Below, one piece after another: positions 22,561 through 36,625 of a stretch of DNA of 64,000 nt (the first letter of the stretch is position 1; the number at the start of each line of letters is the position of its first letter). The stretch lies in assembly GCF_031877795.1 (NCBI RefSeq), contig NC_133971.1:61574463-61638462 (forward strand), read 5' to 3'. A model generated the notes under the pieces. It was not told the origin of the DNA, searched no databases, and was given only the letters and a program-made list of their open reading frames with translations. This DNA comes from Strix aluco (taxonomy: Eukaryota; Chordata; Aves; Strigiformes; Strigidae). A program made the position numbers and the translations under genes.

Positions 22561-25500
22561 TCCCCTCATGAGTGGATCAAAGATATGTCTTCTGCTCATA
22601 AATCTAATTCAGTGGTGCTAAGTGCTAGGAAGAGTCCTCCAGAGACCCTCTCCAAGAGACCCTGAGGTTTTCCCTGGAGTCATGTATGTGTCTGTGTATT
22701 TTTTCCAGGATGCAGGACAGCACTGGGGAGGGTTTACAACTTAGACTTTGCCTTTGTGCTGCTTGCCCTCCTCCTCATAATGCTCCTTCTCTCCCTGTAG
22801 ACAGTCATCTTCTGTGATGGCACCATAGCCATCTATAACCTGCCAAGTTCCCTTTCCTGAAGTGTTAATTCTCAGCAAAGTTGCATTAAAATGCCAAACC
22901 CAAGAACTTTCAACATCCACTTGGAAAACTCTCCAGTCTTTTTATGATAGAGAGATGGTGTCCCATGTGCTTTATTTCCAGGAAAGGAAATGGCTATCCA
23001 CTGGGAAGAGAGATGGCACAGCCACATCTTTGGCAGTCTGTGCCATGGAGTGACACAACATGATTGCAATCCAGCACAAGTGGCCCAGCTTCATTCAGCA
23101 GACTGCATTAGCACACTACTGCAGAAATTGCAAGGTCATGGACTGTAATTCTTTAATATCAGGTAACCACACCATGCCACCCTGTTCACAAATTTAGCAT
23201 GTTACAGCATAAAACTACCTAGTTCTTCCTGCCCCTGTAATTCCAGCAGGGAAGTGCTCACACAACTTAATTTCGCTGGTGGTTAGAAAGCAGAGTAATT
23301 TCCAGCTTAAATTCAGACACTGATTTTGGATGGTGTTGCAGTGTTGGGAAAGGTTGTGAGACTTGCCAACAGGGTACCTCTAAATGCAAGGCCGAACGTT
23401 TTGCTTCGCTTTCAGGCATTTAAGAGAGTAAGCAGTGCCACCTACTGGCACCAAAATGGAAGATTTAACTGCTCTAGTGGGTTGGTGCGATGGAAAGATC
23501 ATAAAGGAGATGGCTGTCACTGTTCTTCAGATGGTCTTTTGCAGCTGAAAGCGAGGTGGAAGCAAAGAGGAGCTTTTCTCCTCACAAGTGTTACTCGGCT
23601 AAGCTCTGTAGGAAACATTCAGTAGCTGACTGGCTTTCACCATTAGACAATGAATAGTGAGGAAAACAGCAACTAGACCTGGTGTTGATGCACAGTCTGC
23701 ATTCCAGGGCAACCCCTGAACTTCCTCAGAAGGTGAACATGCAGTGATTAGATGATATTACTACTTTGCCTAGCAATATTTGTGGGTGAGTGTAAATTCG
23801 GTGTAGGAAAAGCCTCTGAGGAAGGCAAGAACCTCATGCAGCTTCAGGGACTGAAGGATCAGGACTTCATTTCAGAAGGATAAGTCATAAATGGAAATTT
23901 AAGGCTATGCGTCAAATACTGAATGGCTTGGTGGATGGGCAGCTGAGCAATTCCACTCTCATAACACATGGATGCAGAAACATTTGCAAATAATAGGCTT
24001 AAAACACACAAAGAAAAATAACAAACCCTGTAACTAAACTAAGGAAGTCCCTAGTACAGGATATTCTGTTTGCGTGGGTTCCCCCATCCCATCTCCAGAG
24101 GGTTGACTGCACTGAGGTAAGCACTTATGCAAAAGTTAATGCATCAGTGGAGAGCATTTCCAGGGTGTTGATTGTTTTCCAGTCCTGCTCCCTCTGAAAT
24201 CATGAGAGGAATGTAGGGTGCTGCAGCATGCATCTGCAAAGCCTCCTCCTGATTCAGAGGGTATGCTGGCCTCCAAGGAGCAGGGAAAGCAACACCCTGA
24301 AGAGACTACTGCCAGGAACCAAGCCAGAGAAGGTCAGTTGCATCCCCTGGCAGGGTGAAGGAGGATGCCAGGAGCTGGCATTGCACCAAAGGCCCTGGGA
24401 GGGCAGACTCCCTGCTTTTCCTTCAGCAGCCACCAGTCTGCATTTCCCTGACTCTGTCAAGGGTAGCTGTGGCCATTTTGTCAGCCCTTGTTCTTGCAAG
24501 CACAGGTATTGCCCCAGGCACCCACCCCAGAGCCAGTCCTGTGTCCCTCGCTGCACCTGAGAAGGGCTTTCCCCTTGTTTTGCCAAGTTGAGTTGTGGCA
24601 GAGGCATACACAAAGTATGTGTGTGGGCATAGAACCAAGATGGGTCCCACTGAAGGGGTTGGCAGTCACACTTGCTGCACAAGCTAAATGAGACAAAGTC
24701 TACCGCCTCTGCTGTGTTTCTGGGCTTCTCTGGAAGAAGCACGGTGACAGTAGAAGTGTAGCACAGCCCAGGGCTGGCCTTGCAGACTCCAGGAATCTCC
24801 AAGCCAGAAACCACTGCGTCAGAGGCTCATTAGCACTGGCCACAGCACAACGGAGTTCCTTACTCCCAGCAAGCCCTCTGGGTGGCCACCAATCCTGCCA
24901 GCACCTCCAGGTCCCATTGCCTTCTGTCACTGTCACCAGCGGGGCACAATTGTTAGAGTTTTCTAAAACAGTTGGACTAAGGCAGCAGCCAATGATGATA
25001 CATTACCACTACCAGCTGTGGGGTCTTGCTTCCTAAAAGGTTTCCATAAAGTGAGCACTGGGAGCTCACAGCCCGAATGGCACTGCTGGTGAAACATATG
25101 ATCATGTATCTTTAAGGGCTGCTCCATTTAAGGGTGCTTCACCTTTAAGGTTGTTGGCTCCCCTCCCCCATTTTGTGGGCTGGCTGATGGTACAGCTAGA
25201 AAAATCAGTAAAGGTGCTTCTAGGTCCTTAGAAATTCCTTCCTGTTGCATTTTAGACAGCTGTAAAGAAGAATCAGCCCTACAGCATCTTGCTAATGGTT
25301 GCTGGCATCCACATGTAGCAGGAAAAACCTGAGGTGTCGCAAGGAGGGAGCCCAGAAATGCATATAGCAAAGAAAGGCATCGAGCAGTGGTGAAGAGGTA
25401 GTACCATGGAGGCAAAGCAGAGCAGCATGTGGTGCATGAGACCTTATCAGTCCTTGCAGCCAATGTGTACATCTGACCACAAGTGTCCCTTCTGATCCTT

Positions 25501-28500
25501 TTCCTGCAAAATTAATGATGGAATTAGACACCGATGGTTCATAATTACAAGTCCTCCTCTTCCAGTGCCCCAGTTGGATCCTGCCCTGTGCTTCTCCATT
25601 ATTTTTGTGCCTGCCCCTAGTAGGAGAAATCAATACCTGAGCTGTGAAATAAAAATGGTTCCCAAGAACAACAGAGAAGTACTGAGAGTCCCCACTGACT
25701 ATAAACACAGAGTAAAATAGGTGAGGTCACATCAGTGTACACAGTGGAGTGTCTTCAAATTGTACTATCACTACAAGTTAATAAGCTGAACACTCAATTA
25801 AATGTATACAGATAGTTTGTTGCTGTTGAATTCCCTGTCCAGCTCTTATTAATATTTTGTGATATCAGACCCTGAACAAGTTAATAAATTAGAAGAGATT
25901 ACAACTAATTGCTGTTTAAATGGCTGAGACTGAACACGTCTCTATAGATGCATTCATCCTCTCCCCTCCACCTGTTCCTGAAATAATTAATTGCTAAGGA
26001 AAACAAACAAACAAAAACCATAAAGTCTGAAAGAGTACCAGTCACAGTTTTGCTAAGATTGTTACATTTCGCACCAGCCTCAGTTCAAAATGCACTTCGG
26101 CACAGGCTCTATACAGTTTTAGCTTTCGCTATGGCTAAAATTGCATTGAAGCCAAAGCAGTTGAAATCATTCAGAATCACTGCAGCCAAAGCATTGTAAT
26201 AAAATATTTTCTCCAAGATAGTGGATTTAGGCAGTGGTTTGGAAGAGACGGATTCATTTTCCTTCTCTGTCACATTATTTCCTGCATGATCTTATACTCC
26301 ATGACATTATAGGATGTATACCTAGTTGTTTTAATGCAACTTCAAGTGCATTGGTGGTGCGAGGTGAACAATGCTGAGATGAAACATGGATGTACTGCTT
26401 CATTTCAGGTCCAGTAACACCTTTCCAAGAGATGGACTGGGCATCTGACTACAGTAATGTCTTAAGCCACCTAAACCTAAATTAAATCCATATCACACAG
26501 AGATGGTGGATTAGCAAGGTGTTTGCATATTGCCAGGATGAGAACTAAGGTAGTTCAGTACGGGAGCAGCCTCAGACCAAGACCTCCATGGGCAATGGAG
26601 ACAGCATTATATCTGAGAAACAGTCAAAAGCTTTCCCTGGATGCAGGGGTAAAAGGAGCAGAAAGACCCCCCTTCTCACTGCCCACGTGGCAACTTAGCA
26701 GGGTTGTGGTTCACCTGAGCTGCAGCAGAGCCCTCCATTAAGTCACCATCCAGGGCCTGGGGCAATTCACCTGCCACTCACCTGTTCACAGGACGGGCAG
26801 GGACTCTTGTCAGCATTTAGCCACAAGCTGCAGACATTTAAGCACTGTCTGCTTCATTATGAGGATGAAAACCCAGGACATTCCCCAGATACTACCCCTT
26901 CCCAGCTGCTGTACTCAAGATCCTACCAACTCCTGTTTGCCTGTGAGACTTCCCACTATATCACCTTGTTGGACTGATGTTTATGGGTTTGTTGAGCTGC
27001 TGACAGACTGAGCAATCGTCTACAAATTGTCTAAATCTAAATCGTGCAAATTACTGCAATCGTCCTACCTAGTTTAGAAACTTGCTGTTGATGTGGCAAC
27101 ACCTAATTAATTCCAGGAGAGAGATGGCATTACCTGCAAGCTATGAAGGGTATGTCACTCATAGAGGGATTGAATATCGTGCATGTAGAGATCTCTCTAG
27201 GTACAACCAGCAAGGTGCCTCTCATCTAGCCGTCACAAACAGCCAAGCATGAGCTCATACTGATTGTTTCACCACTATGTATTTCCCATGAGTTTGGGAG
27301 AAGATTATGATGCGAGAATGAGATCTGCATCCCTCCGTTCTTTGGGGAAAACAGTGAACAAGTAGTTCAACAAGGTGCCAGCAGAAATAACACCACCTAT
27401 TTTCATAGCCAAGAGCAAAAAGAAGCTCAGGGAGCTTAAAGCCAAACAGGTCATCACCCTGAGCAAATTCATCCACAGACCACCGTGGAGCCCAGAAAAA
27501 ATGCAATGTTCCATTCTGGCTGTCAGCACCAGGTATTATGAGCAGTGCCTCTGCAAAGTTTCTGCAGAGAGGCAAGGGGCAGGACAAGAGGTGTGATTGT
27601 GTTTATGCACCCTGTGTGAAGGAAACCTAAGGTATAATACTGTGTCTGAGCACACTGTGATGTAATGGTACTTGAAATGCCCATGAGTAGGGACATTGAG
27701 AAAACTAGAATGGGCGTTTGAGGCTAGGATCAGAGCAGATGTCTGGTACCGAGAGAAGTGGAGAGCTCAATCTGTTTAGCTCTTCAAGAAGTAACTAAAT
27801 AGGCTGTGATTGCAGTGCAAAAGCACCTCTGTGGGAGAGAAAATTCTGGATCCTGAAAAGCTGTTTAATCAAGCAGAGAAAGGTACAATGGGAACCAATG
27901 GCTGGAAATTGAAGTCAGATGTTTACACTGAGTTTAGAAATATTTCTAAAATTAAGGAGGAATTAACCATTTGGTAGGAAGTGTCAAGGGTAGCACCTTT
28001 AGACCTCTTCTGGGAGAGCAAAGCTTGGCTCATCCATTGTACTGACGTGCACTCTACTGTGGCAATGCAGGGAAGTTTCTGCCTGTAATGCAAGGCTAAA
28101 TGGTATAATAGCACCTCCATTGTACCTTTCTTACCTTTGATTTCCTTCACATTATGCCCCACAGGAGGTGAGTGAGGCTAGGCTGTCCAGTAGCACCATT
28201 ACCAGCAAGCCTCTGTTTGGCCATTTCAGCCCACTAGAGGACTTCTCAGTTATACCATGCTATCTCCCTTGGGGAAATTTTTGGGTTTGTCTTCTCTCCT
28301 CCTTTTTTAAAGCCTCCTGCAGCCCTGGAATCTTAGCCATATTTTTTCCCTCATGGCTCTTGCTATGCTTTCCACAATTCTGCTCTTAGGAGAGCAAAAC
28401 TGCATTTCCAGTTCAGCCCTACAGTGTGAGAGAAGGACACCTTCAGCTAACTTACTTCTATGAACATTTGTCAGAGTAAAGACTAAAGGTCTTACTGTGC

Positions 28501-31500
28501 AAAATGGCTCCTGTGGCAGTACTAATCAATACTTGTTTGGTGGATTGCCTGCCAGGAGTCTTTCAGGCACATCATTTCAGCTGCTAGACTTTCTGCTTGC
28601 TCACTGCTTAACAAAATAAATAGAGATGAATCATGGTATTTAACATAAAACTCCAACTCAGAATCAAAGCTGTTTAAAATGCACAGTGGTTTACCCCAGT
28701 CCATCCTTCCTTTCCCTTTGCTCAGGAAGAATGTTAAGTCCTGGCTCTTGTGGAGCAGGCACAAGGCTTGAATGATAACTGCTTCACCGAAGACTGACCT
28801 TTCCTCTGCAATGAGTGACTGCCTTCCCCGCACAGCACTCCATTCCTCATTGCCCCCTGAAGTGGGAGGAGCCAGTTGAGGAAGAAAGGATTGAGATGTA
28901 TGCCTGCATGGCTGATGGGAGGGTGATATTTCACATATGCCTTTCTTAGCTGCTGTGATGCAACGCACAAACTGTTCCCTCTGCTCCTGAACCTATTGTG
29001 CTACTAATCCATGTGAAAGCTCCTACCACTGAACTGTCCCCACCTGCAACTGCATCAGATTTGAAACTACAAGAACCAACAAAGAGTGAGGTTTTTCAGA
29101 AGTACTTGGCTTCTCAGTAACAATAAATAGGTGTTTGGCTCTCCAAAAATTTGTATTTCTGTTCAGACACATAGTTGGTTGCTGGTATTTTTTTAACTGG
29201 CTTTTAAATGAATAACACTTTTCTTGAAACCCTATACGCCTACAGCCCACTAATAGCCTTGGAAAGGGTGAATAATCACAGCAGCAACTTTTTTTGGCCA
29301 AAGAGGAACATCAAGCTCCATCTAGCAAGTTCTGCCCCCTCTCTTATTTTGCCAACCTCATCACCACCCTGCAGCACAACTCAGACAATCAGGCAGGAAG
29401 CTTGAAGCAATGCAGGATCCATTTCCCCAGCTCTGAGTAATGATTCATGATATGCTGACACTGACACCAGCAACAGACCTCAAGGCCAAGGCTTGGGGCA
29501 AGGGATGGAGATGCCAGTGTTTCTCCCATGCATCCCCTGGTTGCCCTTGCCCCTGCACTCTTAATGAGCCTCCACTGCTGCCCACTCCCTCATCCTCTGA
29601 TAGATTGGAACACTTGGCAGGCTCCTCTGAGCCACACTTCTTCCTTTCAAGCCCTCCCCCAGCAGATTTCCCTTGCCCCTCTCCCAGAGCACTACTGTCC
29701 CTTGGGCTGTGATAGGGGTTTTTGCATGCTGGCAGCACATTTTGAGCTCTGCTCTAGCACATTTGTGGGGGTCCTGCCTTTTCCCCTCCCTCCCCAAGGG
29801 CATCCATGGCCACAGCCACCAATCCCTCATCCCTGCTGTGCCAGACAGGCCTGTGCAGCTGCCCAGACAGAATGTGAACTTGTCCTCTCACCCTGGGGGG
29901 AATGGCTCACTGCTGCTGTGACCCCTCTAACTCCTCCAGCATCACCAGCAGAGCAGTGCAGGCAGGGACCTGGCAGGGGACTTGCAGTGCTCTATGCATG
30001 GTGCAGGTCATGCACCGCCTCTCTGACTGACAGTTGAGCGTGGATGAAATTTCCCAACAGCCCTATGTAGCTCAGGGCAGCTGGGAGGATGCTACTAGCG
30101 GGTGAGCCAACAGGGAGAAATCTGGGGACTGGTAGCTAGAGAATCAAGAAAGATGTACGTCAAAAATCTGGGCTCAGATGAGACCAGACAACATCTTGGC
30201 GAGAGCATTGCAGCTGTGCCCCAGCAGAGAGTCCAGGTAGACAGGAAAGTCAGCAGGCAAACGGTGAGGAGTGTAGCAGCAAGAGGCACTGCACCCTGAT
30301 GCAGCTCGGGGTTTTGCAGCAGAGTGCTACATGCTGGCATTCGGTGGGGCAGCAGAAGCACGCCAGACCTAGATGTTCTTGGGGGCATGCAAGCACAGAG
30401 CTGGAGGCAGTGGAAGAGTCAGAGTTTTGGAAGAGTCAGAGAGGAAATCTGACCTGGAAAAGTTGGTGGGTGTCAGACACAGTTCGGCTCCATGAAGAAG
30501 CAAGGGGGGCTTTCAGCTTGAAAGCTCTCTGGCTGCACCCCCACCATGCCATTCTCTGCTTTCAAGGGAGGCAGCCTGGGGACGCATGTAGAAAGCCAGT
30601 AAGTGTACAGCACTAGGAGAGATCAGAACAACATACTTTCATCCTGTTGGAGTTCTTTTGTTGCTTTTGACAACAGTACAAATACCTTATGGCTACAGGG
30701 CACATGTCGGGGATACATCACAGCAACGTTGGCACATTTTTTTCAAGTGAAAAGCAGTTTACCCAGGTACAAGGTGGATCCCTTGAAATCTTTCCATCAG
30801 GCCTTTCCTTGCTCAAATGTGTGGGAACCACAGGGTGATGTTTTCTGGAGCACCCCTTGCAAAAGCTGGGACTCGCCACACTAAAGTGCAAAGTCAGGCA
30901 ACTCACCTGGTGTGTTGATAGTTTAGTGCCAGTAATAATAACCGCATCCAGTACTTTGCAGACTGAGCAGTGCTGGCTCTAGCACATTATCAACAATGTA
31001 ATTTCTAGCCTTAAAACTCGGGACTATTTCTTGCTTTCATTACTCAAGGAATAATCTTGAACTCAAAATACTTTGTTATAGTTTTGGTAAATCCTTTGGT
31101 TTTCAGTACCCTTGTCCCTCCTCTTTAGCTTTGTTGTAATATGACATATTCATGCTTAGTAATTTCTGTGTTAGTGAATTCTTTAAATCATACATAAAGA
31201 ATTCAAACACAATCAGAGAAGAACTTGAATATTTCATATTAAATCTAACTGGTTTATGATTTCTTACATAGTGAAATTAATAAGGAGCCTTGGCCACTGC
31301 TGTATAATTTATGTTATGCTTAAACAGGAAAACAGGGGCTAGTGCTTAGATTTGTTTGAAGTTCTGCTTTCCTTTTCTCACCAGGCAGGATGAAAGGCAC
31401 TGCCAGAGCAGAGCTAACCTCCACCCTCAATCCAAGCAGCCCCTATTTTTGTTTATTGTGGGTAACAACAGATTTAAGAATAGTTAACACTATGTACTGA

Positions 31501-32080
31501 CCATGGGCAAATGGCCACAATCTGCCTGATTCTTTGTCTTTATTTATGTCTTTCCTAACTATTTTGTCTGCTAATCTTCATGCTCTGCAGCCAGCCAGCA
31601 CGTCCTGACCATTTAGTGGCAAAAAGTGCAATAAACCTCTTACCTCTGAATTTCATCTTGGGTATAAACCTTTGGATCAAACCCATAGTCTGGAGGTGTG
31701 GGAGCCTTACACATTGCTTAACATAGCAGCTATGTGAACTCAGGTGATGACTGTGGCACAAGTGACCACAAATACATCTGTCCGGTTCCACTGCTTGGTC
31801 TGAAACTGGGGTTCTGCACCGAGCTAACAGAGCAGCACATATGCTAGAGGTGTTAATTGTAATTGCAGAGATTCAGCCAGTTGTGATGTTTTTTCTAACG
31901 GCAATTCAGAACTAAACAAGCTGAAAGCAAGAATGAAGGATAAGACCAAGAAGGGATGATCTTCATAAAGGATGTGAAGCAGTCAAAGTGCTTGAGGCAA
32001 CTAAAAAAGGAGTGTGACACAAAGTAATATACTGCCTTTTCTAGGAGAGGGGAATTCACCTTCCATACGTACTCACAAAT
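22561..32080. other. Intergenic DNA, no gene seen
   Basis: Includes a G+C-richer patch at 24200-25000 and another at 29450-30060. They carry the window's longest open frames (186 codons minus at 24254-24814, 169 codons plus at 29528-30037), which look like composition effects: no domains, and competing frames on both strands. A perfect CTCF-type motif lies at 23436-23448. The AT-rich block at 25780-26010 is a candidate conserved non-coding element. Confidence 0.55.
23436..23448 (-). promoter_or_regulatory. CTCF-consensus site
   Basis: The plus strand reads TGCCACCTACTGG; the minus strand is CCAGTAGGTGGCA. Every position fits the vertebrate CTCF core CCASYAGRKGGCR. Several CG dinucleotides are nearby. 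Occupancy cannot be read from sequence. Confidence 0.55.
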
Positions 32081-32084
32081 TACT

Positions 32085-32215
32085 GGGTGACCGAATTACT
32101 TACTAGCCTTTTTGTGCTTCACTTTCCACCTAGAGAATAATAGCATGGGGCTAGGATACAAAATGTGGTCAGCTAGCACAATGATAAAAGCACTGAGGGG
32201 CACAGATAAGCACGG
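32085..32215 (+). repeat. MIR/CORE-SINE relic
   Basis: Reads GGGTGACCGAATTACTTACT, then TTTTTGTGCTTCACTTTCC and AGAATAATAGCATGG, following the MIR order 'gtgacc...acttaacctctctgtgcctcagtttccccatctgtaaaatgggaataatag'. Diverged but collinear over about 70 bases. The right boundary is approximate. Confidence 0.6.
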
Positions 32216-35200
32216 AATGACATACTCCAATGAGACACTGCTAGAAGTAATACCAGCAGCCAAATCTGGTGTTTTCTCACACCAATCACAGCCAAAAGGG
32301 GAACAGCAATAACCATAGTAGCATTTCACCATTCAAAGTAGGACAGTGCAAGGACTGCAGAAACTCACCAGGCCTCAAGGCATACGTGCTGAGGAAATGT
32401 GGATTAAAAATTGTACTTCAACAGGAGGTACCTGAATGGACAAGGATGGACATGGGGTTTTATCTCCCTTCTCATTTTAATGTCCTTTGGAAAAATCAGG
32501 GTTCCCAGTAGTGGAATGACAAACCTGAAAATCCCATTACATGTGAGTGGATTTGGTTTTCTTCATTTTTGTAAAGCCATTTAGATGAGAGATGGATCAG
32601 AGCAAATTTACAGGGGAAGTCTTCTAGGTTTGGTGACCCAGCGAATCTACAGTTCGTTGCCCACAAAGCTCAATTCTTCAGTAGATGTCCTCTGCCTTTA
32701 GCGTATGAATGATCTCTCCTTCATCTTGCTGGAGCTTGAGTCAGTTGCCTCCACCATGATTTCAGCCTCCAGAATTTTTCAAGTCAAACTCCTTAATGCT
32801 TGAATCAAGTGGATATTTAAACACCACAGAGTCAAGAAATAAGCCCTGATGAGTCAGAGGGAAAAGACTGCTCCTTTGATTGATCACATCTGTGACTCAA
32901 AGCCAAGTGCACATTCAAACAAGTTAAACTGTCCCCAGGGCTCATAAAACACCATGCCATGCCTTTTGTGGTTTGCATCAAAGTCACACCAGCCTCTGAA
33001 AGCCAAGCAGTCTGCAGATCAAAAGGATTAGTATTTATTACTACTGAATGTACATGGCCGAAGCCCCTGCCCTGGAGAGTTTGCACTTTGATAGCATAGT
33101 CAGAACTGGCATGCACACATGCAGCTCCAGCCTTAGTCTGCTTCAGGGGAAGCTGAGGGTGAAACCTCCATGGCTCTTGGGCACAGAGGCAGATAATGGC
33201 AGGGGTGTGCTGGAGCTGGCACCACAGCCTCCAGGTAGCTCCTACATTCAGGACCGGACCCTTCTCTGTAATCATGAGAGGCTCAGCCCCAGACTGCATG
33301 ATCAGCACATGTGAGCCCCTGCAGGAGTTCTGCAGCTCCTAACGCTTGTCAAGGAGGCCCTGTCAGTCAGACTGCACACTGAGCTAAACATCACGATATA
33401 TCTGATGAACCACAAGCACAGCAAGAGCCCAGAGGGCTGCAAAATACCTCTAGGGACTTGTTTGTGCCAGATCTCTTAGACAGTTCAAGAGGAATTAGCT
33501 AAATATGTGAATCAAATTGCTGTGGGATTTAAAAAAGGGATTCAGCTTGCCTCACTCCAGAAGCTAGGCTGCATGGAGGCCACCCTGCCTCTGAACTGGG
33601 GTGCCCACAGAGGTGTTCAGTGCAGTGCAGCTCACCCATTTTAAAGCAGAGTTACCTCACTTGAGGGGTGGCTATATAGTCAAGCCCTTTGTGGTGGCAT
33701 CAGCTCCCGTGGGGAAGTGGAGCAACCTTGAGTCACAGTGGAGCTCAACCATTATGTTCCTGAAAAGCAGTTCCACCCAATGCATGCTGTGGCTCCAAAG
33801 GTTGGTCAACTCATCTTACCTTCTTGACTGTGTACTGACAAACCCTAAGAGAAGTTGATGAGAGACCAAATGAAAAGTTAGTGAACAAGCAGGTCAGTAT
33901 AAATGAAGGGTGCCCATCCCGACAGGCAGATACATATCCTGGAAACAATGCAATGGTTCCCAGTCTTCACACAAGAGGCAGTGGAAGTGCTGTGGTTGCG
34001 AGACTTAAGCAGCAGATTGACTAGGAAGCCAATGTCTCAAACTCCCCAGCTCCAGTGCTTCTGACAGCTGCCTGTGGTGTCAACCGGAGGGAGTTCAGTA
34101 CCCCAGGCTGCAGAAGGGCAGCGTAGGTCACTGAAGTGAAGTCCCAGAGCCTCAGAGAAGCCGTCACAGATGGAGCTCCCAGGGAGGCTGAAGCTGGACC
34201 AGAAGCACATGCCTTGCTGGCTGGCTGGGCCCTTTGCTGAAGAGGGTTTCCCATCCACCTGCAGAAATTCCCTTTATATCATTGTAGCCCAACATTTTCA
34301 GTCTCTCCAGTACCTTCACTGCACTCAGAGGGTTACCTGCTCACCTGCAGGTGAACGAGCAGCTAGGTGTTATGTACCATAAGCAGCTGCCTCCATGGCT
34401 TCACAGTTCTTCTCCGCTCCCAAAGTTGGAAGTTCAAGCCCCAAAACAGATCCAACAAGGAATGGTCAGAAAACTAGCCTGCAAGAATTTTGGAGAGAAA
34501 AAGAAAGCAGCAGCAAAGGAAAACAAAGCTCTTCAAGGTTTCAATGTACCGGGTCCCCATCATCTGCCTACATTTTGCCCACACACAGTTTAATCAGCGT
34601 GCTGGGGAGCCTGGCTCTCTGCCAACAGGAATGCGGATTCTGACAATTTGTCTAAAGTGCAGTCAGAAATTGCAGCTAAACAGAAAGAGAGCAGGTTTGG
34701 GGTTTTTTTGGTTTTTTTTTTTTTGGTGTGTGTATATGGGCTTTTTTCCCCCAAAAAACAATTACAACTTCTAACTGCCGCCCACACCTCAGTTGCCTGA
34801 GAAACGCAGCAGCGTGGGTATGGTTGTGGTAATAGGGACTCGTACACAGTGCTTGCTATCACTGGCTGGCTGCAAGGCCTCCCCCTGTCCCAGCAGGATG
34901 TTTTAACCCAAACATGGAGAGTATTCCTGCCCCAGGCACAGCCTACTGCAAGTTCCTGCCATGGTGAGCTTCTCTTTGGGAGAAGCCAAGGGTGCAGTAA
35001 TTGGTGTCTTTATTACTCCAGTGATTATGCTGGTAATGGCCCTGGCTCCATGCACCCCAGTCTCAGTACTTGTACTTAAGGGGTGCCCAGCACAGTTGAG
35101 CTCGGGATGGGATGGGATGGGAAGTGGTGTGCACCAAGAGCTGGTTATCACACAGGCACTTCTGACTTGATGGGAGCATTCTCTACACCCACCCTCACAA

Positions 35201-36625
35201 GTAGCATTCCCATCATCACCTTGATCAAAACCACTTCTCAAATGACAGGGCATGTCTCTGTGCTGAAGACTGTACCCACAACAAGTGTCCAAAGACACCC
35301 ATCTTAGTTAACCAGTCCTAGCTGGATCTACCCTGAAAACAGAAAGCATGCTTTTTTACACTGGGTAGCTGGGCAGAGAGGAGAAGGTTGCTCAAGCTGA
35401 CTAAAAATACCTTCCCAAATTGGTGACAAAGCATCTCTACTGCACACTTCTGAGCTCAGCATCAAAAGGTGAGGCAGATCAGAAAGATGATTTCTGGCTG
35501 AACAAGGACATTTTATTGGGGGCGAGAAAACAACCAACCACGCATCCACCCAAACCCACGTATTTTGAACAATCTCTGTATAGTGGTGAGGGGAAAATGG
35601 GCTTCAGCTTGGTTTGGGGTTTTTTTTTGGGCTACTCCCCACCCAGCAGACAGCGCACAGACCCAGGAATGATGCTGCCTTCCAAGCTACAAAGTACAGG
35701 AAGGACTATTTATCTTCGCGACCTCTGAGCAGTTTTCCCTGAAGGCCATCACACAGCATGCTCTCCTGACCCCACGGCAGCCCTGACAGTGTTCAGAGAG
35801 CCTCTGCAAACAATGGGGGAGCGAGAACTTTTCAGCAAAAGAGCACTTGGACAAAGGGAGGCTTTAGGCAACCTTCACAGGTGGCTACTCCTTTCTTATT
35901 AATGGATTGTCTTTTTCAAGTGATAACTGAATCTGTGTACTGTTCAGTTGTCTCCCACGTTTTTTCTTTGCAGTCTTGTTCAGTTTTCTTCTTGCCTCCA
36001 GTTTTCAAACAGTTCCTGGTTGTTCTCCTCTTGGGCAAACCCTCCTTGCCATTTTTTTCCACAGAGTTTTCAGTCCCTGGTGCTATATGCTGCTTTATTT
36101 TGCAGTCTTCTAGCGATCTGTGCAGTACATTTCACCTACATTTCAAGACTGCTCAGATAAAGGTCCACCAGTGCCTTTACACATGCAGATAAGTACTGTC
36201 TGTTCTTTAGGAAAAACATGATGCTTTTGCACTATAAAAGTCTGTCCCTGAGATTTTAATTCACAGATATCGCTTTCCCAGTATGTCCTTTTGACTGTTA
36301 GTTTTGCATTCTCAAGACTCATCCTTTTTAACTTGTGGCTTGTGGTCACTGGCAGAGCTCCTGAATAACTGAAATATTTTAAAATATTCGTACAAACATC
36401 CTTGCAGTTGTCTAAGTCATTAAACTTATGGCTGAAGCAAGCTAAGACTAGATAAGAACTGTCCTGGAGCCTTTCTCCCTATGTAACTTATTTCAGGAAT
36501 AAACTACTGATACAGAGAAATGATTACTTAAGACTTATTTACTTATTTACTTATAGAAAACTGCTTAGCAACTTATTTCCTTACTTATAACAAGTTACAG
36601 TATTACTTATAGTATTTTTAAATAT
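32216..36625. other. Intergenic DNA, no gene seen
   Basis: No supportable exon. Contains T/G-rich runs near 34697-34725 and 35619-35629, a (GGGAT)n micro-repeat at 35105-35122, and an ACTTATTT-type repeat at 36534-36555 just left of the LTR. Confidence 0.55.
36534..36555. repeat. Short TTTACTTA simple repeat
   Basis: Three successive CTTATTTA-like units with further diverged ACTTAT copies until about 36610. AT-rich flank immediately left of the solo LTR. Confidence 0.7.

Noticed and set aside
24254..24814. 186-codon open frame on the minus strand
   Set aside because: Lies in a G+C-richer patch with competing frames on both strands, shows no recognisable domain or splice context, and its composition looks like chance.
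29528..30037. 169-codon open frame on the plus strand
   Set aside because: Pro/Cys/Ser-rich translation of a C-rich patch; no motif, no consistent codon preference, overlapped by frames in other phases.
32832..33308. 158-codon minus-strand frame considered as a NAT remnant
   Set aside because: No match to NAT motifs such as the catalytic Cys/His/Asp contexts; composition is generic.
36480..36625. Extension of the LTR leftward through the ACTTATTT-rich DNA
   Set aside because: The simple repeat lacks LTR structure, and the TG at 36626 gives a better boundary; target duplication evidence is too weak to decide.
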